A stretch of DNA of 64,000 nt from Aspidapion aeneum (lineage: Eukaryota > Arthropoda > Insecta > Coleoptera > Brentidae): positions 201,225,013-201,289,012 of the forward strand of contig OY755038.1 in NCBI GenBank assembly GCA_963576565.1. Direction: 5' to 3'. A program made the translations under genes and the position numbers. Under the pieces are notes generated by a model, which was not told where the DNA came from, did not search any database, and saw only the letters and a program-made list of their open reading frames with translations. Positions 12,124 through 21,100 of the stretch are shown one piece after another (within the stretch, counting starts at the first letter, position 1; each line of letters begins with the position of its first letter).

Positions 12124-12459
12124 TTAACCTGACAGTTGAATACGCTTTTGTAATAGTTTAATGAGCGATATTCTCTTACAGACAGAGATTACACTCATTT
12201 CGAGATCAAAACTCTTAAAATCAACACGTATTTGAACCCAAATATATTGTAACATTTCCGTGTCTATTTCAAAACCGCGCCGACGTGAAATGAGCACGGA
12301 AACGTAAATACGCCGCCCGGCGTTACTTTGTGCCCGTTCACGATTGACGCCGCGCGCGTCCCGTTGGATGAATTTTTTGTTCATCATCCGGTTGCTGGCT
12401 TTGGTGCGCACACCGGAAGGCGAAATGAAGTTAACGATTAACATACGGCGAACAACCAT
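12124..12459 (-). CDS. Unrecognised 111-codon frame in the right inverted-repeat arm
   Basis: The minus-strand frame holds the segment RRIYVSVLISRRRGFEIDTE and MLQYIWVQIRVDFKSFDLEM. The frame in the left arm at 11.3-11.44 kb encodes nearly the same residues. The N-terminal 45 residues are Arg-rich. There is no recognisable domain, signal peptide or membrane segment. Conservation of the frame in both arms suggests a once-real coding sequence carried by a transposon. Function unknown. Confidence 0.35.
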   Translation of the reverse strand: MVVRRMLIVNFISPSGVRTKASNRMMNKKFIQRDARGVNRERAQSNAGRRIYVSVLISRRRGFEIDTEMLQYIWVQIRVDFKSFDLEMSVISVCKRISLIKLLQKRIQLSG

Positions 12460-12603
12460 TTATCTACCTCGATTAGTTGGGTAAAATTTAACTTGTCGCG
12501 CATGCGCATAATGAAGATGAAACATATGAGAGCAAACTCTAACCCAACTTTACTTCTTTTTTTTGTCAAAATTATTTTTTTTTAATTCCACCAAAGTGTT
12601 TGG

Positions 12604-12755
12604 GCACTTCAAGCCTAGTGTCCACCTAGGCGGGTCCACCCTGATTCAAAAACACATCATGTGACGGGACAAGGATTTTTACCGGTTTTAAATGCAGCGT
12701 CACCTGATGCATTTTTTCAATCAAGGTGGGCACGCATAGGTGGAAACCGGCTATA
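12604..12755. mobile_element. Short TIR MITE (GTGTCCACCT type)
   Basis: Inverted ends of about 40 bp: CCTAGTGTCCACCTAGGCGG with ACCCTGATTCAAAAA on the left, complementary to TTTTTTCAATCAAGGTGGGC and GCATAGGTGGAAACCGGCT on the right. A related small element with GGCTGGGTGTCCATGGAGCG ends lies at 44.25-44.35 kb. No coding potential. Confidence 0.7.
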
Positions 12756-13427
12756 AAAACAATACAAAATTCTAGTACAATTTTTGGTGCCATCAAAGAA
12801 TAACATAAATTGGGTTCATCTTTTTAATCTGTGTTATTGGCGGGAAAATCGACAGACAGAAGACGTCCGGTACATTTTAACCCGAATCGTGAACGCAACC
12901 CAGCACGAGAGTTATCATGCTATTCTTAGCACATGCGCATTGCAACGTGTTAGGTTATGTTTCCAGAAAACAAAAAATATTTTTGAAGATTTTTCAATAT
13001 TTTTATAAAAAATGTCTATTGTCGATTAATATAAATGATCAATTCTTGCACTACCATTATGTCTGCAATTATAAGCCTTTTTATGAGAACAGTGACAAGA
13101 GATTTAAACAATGGTGTTGTGCCCCCTCCCCTCTATTGTAGCAGTTTTATCTATTTTTGCCTTATATTTATCAAATCAAATCAAAACAGGATTTATTTAT
13201 TTATTTTAAAGTAAAACAACGTTGTAGACAAACAGGCCAAGAAACAGCTATATAACTTTAGGTGAAATTTTCTGTTGGTAAAAAACGGTTTATATTTTTT
13301 TAAGCAGCATTTTATTGAATTAGTCAGTGGTTGTAATTTCGATGATAATAACAATAGACACTTTCATGCGCCGCAAGCAAAAATTTTGAATTTTTATTAG
13401 CAAAAACATTTTTTGTATATTCAAAAA

Positions 13428-13482
13428 ATTCTCGGGGGGGGCAAGTACCCCTAGTGCCCCCCCCATGGATCCGCCACTGTTT
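13428..13482. mobile_element. hAT-like MITE terminus
   Basis: G-run and C-run followed by CATGGATCCGCCACTG, complementary to the CAGTGGCGGATCC start common among insect hAT MITEs. I could not place the opposite end with a target duplication, so only one terminus is annotated. Confidence 0.45.
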
Positions 13483-13489
13483 AAATTCG

Positions 13490-14490
13490 ACTTTGGTATA
13501 TTAATATTGAAAGATTAACTCTCAGCCTGCATTTTAAATCTGTCAAAATACTGCCTGACACTATTATTACATGGCTTTATTCCAATAAGTCCCTATCATC
13601 GCAATGGTAAGTCCATAATTGTAATTCAAATTTATTTATAAATGCTATGGTGTTCAGGACTCGTACAATTAGCTGATAAGTCGAAAAAGAGGTATGACCA
13701 CATCTAAATTTAAGGGTCAAGTAGAAGGAAATCCTCGAACGCGAAGTCAGAAAATAAAGAGTTAAGAATACAGTACAATTCATAATTTTTTTGACAGTTG
13801 ACAGCTGGTTATCATAATATAGTCGTCATTGCGCAACGAAAAAAATTAATAGCATCTTATGCTAATTTATCAAAGTTCAATAACCACCCCAGGTTGTAGA
13901 CCCAAGAATACTTATAATGTTTTTACAATTTCGCTAAGTTTTGTTGATTGAAATTCAAAATTGAAATCATTTTATTTGCACAATTTGTAGATAAATAGAT
14001 AAACATATTTTATGTTATTATTGATTGATTTTTAGTCTTGATTCAGATACTCCTTGATAGTGTAAGATTCCAGCTCTATAAAGTTTTTGAGGGATTTTAT
14101 AAATGTCGTATATTTTTCGAGATTTCTGGTATAAAATCGTAAAGAAATAAAAAAAAAATATTTAAACCTACTGGATTCGCATGATTAAAAACAATAATCG
14201 TAGAGTAATTTAAAATAATGGCGACACACCATATGGTTTAAAATGCACACACAATAAAGGATGTGAGTGACAAAGAACCCAACTATTTAAAATGTTTCTT
14301 ATAAACAACTGAAAAATGGGTTGGGTCGCCTGCATATAATAATTACCGTACTTACATTTTTTTTTGAAAAAATATAAAATATTATGGCAATGGTGCGGAT
14401 AGTGATATTGTGTTTTGCAATATTACAACATCCTGTTGTAACTCAGATATTCTTAGGGAGAAAACGGCTCCCTAAATTACCTAGGTAGAA
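13490..14490. other. AT-rich intergenic sequence, no gene recognised
   Basis: The 68-codon minus-strand frame at 13577-13783 has no recognisable family and no splice partner. No repeat structure was noticed. Confidence 0.35.
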
Positions 14491-14499
14491 TTAGGATAA

Positions 14500-16660
14500 A
14501 GCAGTGGCGCTCACAGGAATATGTCTTGTGGGGGGCCCGAGAGTCTTGGTAAAGGGGAGGGACTCGAGAACCCATGATGCCGTATTTTATGCTATTTTAT
14601 GTTTTTATTCATCAAATTTGTTACAAATATTTAAAAAAATATATCTTTCTCTACTGAACTTAAGTCCTTCTATACAAATTATATTAAAAAAAGAGGAAAG
14701 AATAGATTGGGGTGCGGTGTATATACAGGGTGTCCCATAACCAAGGGGCCATAGGCCAACAGGTGATAGAGGAGGTCATGTCTGAATAAAAAAGTTCCTA
14801 TAATGCACGGCTCAAAACTTTTTCTTTGTCGAGATACAAAGCATCAAAGTTTGCAGTTTTTTTAACTTTTTTGTTATTAACTTTTTTAAAAAGCGCAGTA
14901 AAAATATGAAATAGGGTAAATTAGTGTACAGAACAAGAGCAATAAACTGAAATTAAAATTATTTTCAAAAAAATTAGTCGGTTAATTTTTTTTAGAAAAA
15001 AGTATTTTTTGGTATAAACTTTTATAAATGCCATATTAAACGCAATGTTTTTTTTTACATTTTTTGTTAATAAAAACAACTTTCTAGCGAGACATAATAA
15101 CAAAATATTATTGATAATTTAAAAAAAAATAAGTTAGCAGAAATGATTTTTTTTTTTAATTATTATTTTTTTTAATACATTTTTGGAGGTTATTTGGACA
15201 GCCTGTATCTCCTAAACTTGTAATTTTATCAAAAAAAGGAATACCACATTCTTGATTCACAATTAGCTGAGTATTCACCTGGCTGGGACAGATTTTCTTT
15301 TTTTTGTAAAACCCTTTTCCCCCCACTCCCTTAAATTTAAAGCCCCATATCTTAAAAACAGATGTGTGTTGATCCCCATGTTATATAAACTTTTTTCTCA
15401 GAAATAATTTTAACTTTTTCGAAAGTTTCGGAGGGGCCCTATAACCAGTTACGAAAGGGGGCGGCTTAGTGGCTGAAGCCACGGCATATTGAACCCCAAA
15501 ACAAAAATTTTCCCCAAAAATCAATATTTAAATGTATCGATCGGCGCTTAAGTCCCCCCAGGATTCATCTCTGAATATCGATCCGCCCTCAAGCCCCCCC
15601 CAGGATTAATTTCTGCGTGCGCCACTGCTATAACTTTTGAATTTATAAAAACTTCAGTTTGGTGTAAATTGCTTTTTTATATTTTTTTAAGAAAGAATCC
15701 AACTTTTAACTTGAATTTTATTTGTCACTTTTAGTTTTTGAAATATCACAATTGTTATTTCCTTATGGAATGACCCTATTATTTATTTATATTATTTGTG
15801 TTTTTTTAGATTTTTTGTTTTTATTTTAGATTTTTAGTTTTTTACTGCGCTTTAGGCATTCCAAAATGATCAAATAAAAAAAATAATTTAAAATAAAGAG
15901 TTAATTAAAAAATTCAAATATGAAAAATAGTAAAAAAAAGTAAAAGAATTAAATATTGATTGTGCTACGTCATTTTTAAGGAAATTTTACGCTGATTTCT
16001 AAAACCGAATAAAGGGACATTCTATAAGAAAAAAATGCTGTATAATATCTCAAAAACTAAAAGTGACAGGTGACATTTAATTTGACGGTTGGATTCTTCA
16101 GTAGCGCACCCAGAAATATGTCTTAGGAGGAGGAGGAGGGGCGAGACCATGTAATGCCGTATTTTATGCTATTTTATTTTGTTTTCATGAAACTATCTAA
16201 AAAGTTCTTGAACTTGGTGGGGACCGGGTCCCAAGGCCACGCGCTGCTGGGTGCGCCCGTGAATTCTTTATAAAAAAACTATAAAAAAAAATTCACACTT
16301 TTCAAAAAACCCCTGTAGCTTAAAGACGGATTGTTATATTAAGATTTTCTATCCCGTCTAGAAATAACCGAAACCCCCCAAAAATATGAAATTTGTGACA
16401 CTCTGTACATACCAAATAGACATAGTTTTATCAGTGGGGCATTCAGAAAAATGTCTTAGGGAGGCCTTGGGGGGGGGGGGGTTCGGTTCGGTTGGGGGGG
16501 GGGAGGGGTGAGGCCTCATAATGTCGTATTTAATGCTATTTTATCTTTTTGTTCATGAAATATGTGGAAAATATCTCAAGAAGTCTTAGGCTTGGGGGAG
16601 GTCCGGGCCCCAAAGCCCCTCTGGATGCGCCCATGATTTTATACTGAACGCATAATGCAT
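14500..16660. mobile_element. Nested debris of mariner-type and hAT-type MITEs
   Basis: CAGGGTGTCCCATAA near 14726 and GTGACACTCTG near 16400 are inverted ends next to TA. This suggests a Tc1/mariner-type element of about 1.68 kb. Inside and beside it are several hAT-like termini: CAGTGGCGCTCACAGG (14502), GCGTGCGCCACTG (ending about 15628), AGTAGCGCACCCAGAAATAT with GGTGCGCCCGTG (16090-16258), and CAGTGGGGCATTCAG with GATGCGCCCATG (16432-16634). Target duplications of the inner elements are imperfect, so exact borders are uncertain. Confidence 0.5.
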
Positions 16661-17048
16661 AAAGTGAAAATATACATATTTGGAAGTCATGAACTATTTA
16701 ATCCTAAGTATAATAGAGGCAGTCTTTATTCAATATTTAATTAATTCTAAGTTTCTAGAGTGAAGACCTATAAAACATATCTTTGAGATATTTGAAAACT
16801 ATGATAATAAGACATTTACGTAATGAATATCGTATAGTGACGTAGGCAGAGAATGGCCTTGGGAGATATATTCAACACTATACCTTTATATTACTTATAC
16901 AAATAATTTTAATAGGAAATGTTTGCATGCAGTATTCAAGTTTTTAAAAAATTTTAAATTTTGATGTTTTAAATTTTTGAAATTTTAAAAACCCTAAAAA
17001 AGTTTTAAAAGTCTGGAAAATTATATTTTTTAAAACAAACTAGCTGTT

Positions 17049-17324
17049 CTATTTACAACCATGGGTATGGTCTACGCCCATTGGTTCAGGATAGCCAGAC
17101 CCACAGCCAATACCTGTCCTCTGTGCGCCCCGGTAAAGTAGAAAGAAGAAATTTCTGACACCGATTGATTCCCCTTGCGCGGCGATCTTTTCTTTCAGTT
17201 CGGAAAGAAAATCGATCCAGGGTAGTGGTACATAAAAAATCGGAAATTTAGACCATAACGTATATAATCCTGTTTTCCAAGCTGGTTTTTTTTTTTGGTT
17301 AATATTTAATGCCGTGTCTACCAC
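17049..17324 (-). CDS. Unrecognised 91-codon open frame
   Basis: A minus-strand frame with a central segment SELKEKIAAQGESIGVRNFF and a Gly-rich end. I do not recognise it. It lies just downstream of a broken mariner transposase on the same strand and may be part of the same dead element. No splice site or poly(A) context supports it as a host gene. Confidence 0.2.
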   Translation of the reverse strand: MVDTALNINQKKKPAWKTGLYTLWSKFPIFYVPLPWIDFLSELKEKIAAQGESIGVRNFFFLLYRGAQRTGIGCGSGYPEPMGVDHTHGCK

Positions 17325-17416
17325 AAACTAAAGTTTGTGGCTTCCCAAGCGAAACAAATAAGAGAGGAATCTGTTTTAAGAGCAAATTCTTGCATATTGA
17401 TTTAAGAGCTAGGAAT

Positions 17417-17790
17417 TCAATTCTCAAAACTAACACCGCTCTGTGCTAAACAGTATCCGAGCCTGTTATAAAATTCGGTTAGGCCATTATTTAGCATTTC
17501 ATGTGTCACTGATTGTAGAGTGGTGATTATTTTTGCCCGAAGTTTATCCAAAGTGGTAGGTCTTAAATGGCCAAGCCAATAAATTTGGCTTTTTGCATAG
17601 CCCCATAAAAACATCATTGGGTGCCAAATGTAGTGATCTCGGAGGCCAGCTGATAATATCTTGCCTTCTTGGAATAAGCCGACTTGGAAATCTTTAAATT
17701 TAAAACAAAAACCTACAGGCAAAGTGTCATGAGCTGGGGAACCATCTTGCATAAACCAAATTTCGTTAAAATCAACATTTCGGAGGCGTT
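17417..17790 (-). pseudogene. Tc1/mariner-superfamily transposase fragment
   Basis: Minus-strand frame beginning FNEIWFMQDGSPAHD (the QDG.PAH motif around the second catalytic Asp), then a degraded stretch, then FLWGYAKSQIYWLGHLRPTT and LDKLRAKIITTL, which match the region after the third catalytic residue of insect mariner-like transposases. The block that should read PRSPDLTPLDF is corrupted, so the third catalytic position is lost. The N-terminal helix-turn-helix and first Asp are absent. Confidence 0.8.
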
Positions 17791-17884
17791 AGTGAAATAA
17801 TTACAAACAAAAAACAAAACTAAATTTTATTAAAAACTTTTCTCTATTTTATTTGTTACAATATAGAGAAAACAGGTATATAAG

Positions 17885-17890
17885 TTTTAT
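17885..17890 (-). promoter_or_regulatory. Poly(A) signal AATAAA
   Basis: TTTATT on the plus strand reads AATAAA on the minus strand, about 120 bases past the stop codon of the small secreted-protein gene ending at 18009. Position and orientation suit a 3' processing signal; usage is inferred. Confidence 0.5.
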
Positions 17891-18008
17891 TAACATCCTA
17901 AACGCGTAAATGAGCCAATAAATACAGTCCTGTTAAGTCATTAAACTAGTATTAATGGGTTGGTCATGGCCATAGCAGAAAAAATCTTAGCTTTTGATGG
18001 CTAGGTGA

Positions 18009-18184
18009 TTAATGGCCTTTCCAACTTCCATCATCGTAATCACCTTCATTATTCCATCTACCTGCTTCATCACCCCTAATCATTCCAGAAACAATACCAG
18101 GTCCTCCCAATGTATAGCTAGTGAGTATTTTTCCAACTCCACCTCCAACAATTATTTCTGGAGACGAGGGTAGAAGGGCGGGAC
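18009..18184 (-). CDS. Terminal exon of the small secreted protein
   Basis: 176 bases. Completes a Gly codon split after its first base, then encodes 57 residues and TAA. It starts PALLPSSPEIIVGGGVGK, continues through a Gly-rich GGPGIVSGMIRGDEAG and ends DDGSWKGH. The pyrimidine-rich acceptor and preserved phase against exon 2 are the evidence that it is real. Confidence 0.85.
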
Positions 18185-21100
18185 CTGTCGGAAGAAAAAT
18201 CGATTTTCAAAAAATTTTAAGTGTACACCAAAAAAACTAACTTTATTTATGGGAGACAGATTTATTAAGGATTTATTTTGATGAATTATCCTGAACTTTA
18301 ATTAACCTAGAGTTAATTGACCTGTATGCTCCTGTAAGCAAGGAGCAGTAAATACGTTTTTAGAAAAAAGCACCAAAGTTAGGCTCTGTACACGTTTTTT
18401 TACGGTTCATCATTTGGAGGTGTTTTTGTACGTATGTGTGTATTTAAGTCATTGATAAGAAATTATTGCTATAAGCAGCCATATTGGATTCAATTGAACC
18501 CCAACGCATGACTTGGATTAAAAAATTAGATGCCTTCACGTATGTCTTAAATATATCTGTACTGTTAAAGCGTATTAAAACCATAAATGGAAAATGACTG
18601 CTGCAAGCGTTCTGATATATTAGATTCTACTGAACTCAAACCAGGGCTATCAAAACGGACGGGCCACGATCCTTCACTTTGTTGACGTCACATCGGGGGC
18701 TGATTTTTTTTGATGGTCCTGTCAGGACACAGCTGATTGTTTTTAAAATATTGAAGTTAGATTGACGGCTTATGAATATTTGATTTTTTTTAAAAATAAA
18801 GCTGGCTTTGAGATTGTTTTTACTATATTCTTGCAGCACAATTTTTTTCAATGTTTAGTAATCCTTAATATTTTAGAGCCGCTTCATTAGGTCACAAAAA
18901 AATTTAATTTAAAGCAGAAGTGAATGTGAGAAACACAGATGACAAAGTCAAATACATGTCAAATATAACCGTTGGCATGCGGTACATGGCGGGTAATTTA
19001 AATTCAAAATAAGGAATGCTAAATCTTGTAGATTTTAACCTTTTAATCATCTTGCATCTTTACAAAAGTTTGGTGGAATTTCGGGATGGTGTCTGAGAAT
19101 AATTCGCTGAGATTTCGCGGAAATCTGTTTTGCCATTTTGAAAATATCATAAAAAAAACGTCTGACCTCCCATAAGACCCAATGTAAAAGTCAGCCCCCC
19201 GAGAACAGCTGATTTTTTGAGGGTCGTGGCCTCTATTTTTTGTTGGCCTTGCTCAAACGTATGGTTTGGATTCAGCGGCGTAGCGGGGGGGCGCGGGGGG
19301 GTTCGTCGCCCCCCCGCCCCGAGGGTAGTGGCGCCCCATAGGTGGGAGAGGCGCCCTTGTGTCGTATCGGCCGCCCCCTGACATATGATGACCTTTTTTT
19401 TTTTTTGGATACGGCGCGGTTCAAATTTCTACGGCGCGGTTCTTTTTTTTTGGTTTGTGAGAGGCGCCTTTTTGACCTTTTGGGTTTTTTTTTGCCGTAA
19501 GATTTTTCATCAGTTTTCAGAGGCGCCCTTTTTAGCTGTCGCCCCCCCCCCCCCCCCCCCCCGCCCTTTCGGGCACGCTACGCCGCTGTTTGGATTAAAA
19601 AAGCAAACGCTTTCAATAAAAATCGAAAGGGACAGCTTTCAAATGACGTTGATACTTTGTCAATGCGGTGATTTGACATTGTCAAAATTGGGGTTATTCT
19701 TTGTTTAAATTTAAGAAAATTTTTTGCGTTTTTGGAACTTTTGGAAGATAAAGATAACATTGACTATGATGTAGGTGCTACTTGACTTATTTTTAAACAA
19801 ATTAAAAGGTAATTATCCTAAGGTCACTGATAATGGGTGTTTTTAAGCTTGGAAAAGAGATGGCGCTAAGAGTGTAGTACCCATTATCAGAAGCCTGAAA
19901 TTATCCAAGCTATACGTTTAGGTTCATTTGAAATTCAATATGCCAGCACGCTTGTCGCATTTATTTTTAAAGGCCCTTTCTCAGTACAGATATATTTAAA
20001 ATGTACGTTGACGGGTTTCATAAAATTTTAAAGGTTTTAAATGACGTTGACAGTTTGTCAATTTTGACTGTTTGATGATTTGACGTTGTCAATAAATGGA
20101 TTAATTTCTATTTTTGGTTTCAATTTGAAAAAATTCTTTGGACTTTTGAACTTTTAAAAGACAAAGCCAGTTGACGCAGCCGCTTGTTTCGCGTATTGGA
20201 AACAAATCGAATCGAATTTATCCTAAGGTAACTGATAATGAGTGTGTTTAAGCTTAGGAAGCAGATTGTGCTGAGAGTGTGGCTTTTATCATTAGTTACC
20301 TTAATTCATCCAAGACATACGTTGGGTTTCATTTCAAATCCAACAGGCCAGCAAAACATGTAAAGATCATTTCATATAGGTGGGAATAAATATGAACTAT
20401 AAGCTTGAGAAAATTAGCCAACATAAAAATAAAATCAAGCAACCCATATTGCATTTTTTAAAATTGTGCCAAACATTGGCGATTTACTGGACGCAACCAA
20501 CTAGATAAATATATTTGGGCCATGAAAAATTGAATTTTGAACATGTATATCCCCCTCCCATCTATATGTAATTTTTAGAGGTCGTTTTTTTTCGCAGACA
20601 TAATTGTGACATATGTGGTTAGGTGACATAATATGTGGTCAGAAAGCATCTTCAACATGTTTTCAACACATTAAACTGTCAAACTTGTAAACCAGAACTG
20701 CACTAATAAACTCTAGGTATGTAAGTTAGTCTAATTAGGACCCAGGTAGCAAGGGGTCATCAAATGACGTCTTTTTTTCGTCGAAAAGTGGTCATTTGGA
20801 TGACCAGCAGGTCATCTACTAAAAAATGTTGTCTTTAAGGCGTCAGTTGCTTGACGTCTCTTCGTAGTGTAGTTTTTGACGTCTGAAAAACGTCATATAT
20901 TGGTCACTACCCACACTGCACACTTTGTCCAAGGGACATACACTCATACTTACATAGATGGTGCCCCAGTCAGTACTTGACCGGATTTATACGGAAATCA
21001 AGACAAACTTCGAGGCTTCTTTCGCTTCAAGGTGGAGATGTGAAAGTCTAGGTATAGGTCTATTTTGATCTGTACCTCACAGACGAACACCGCTGTACCT

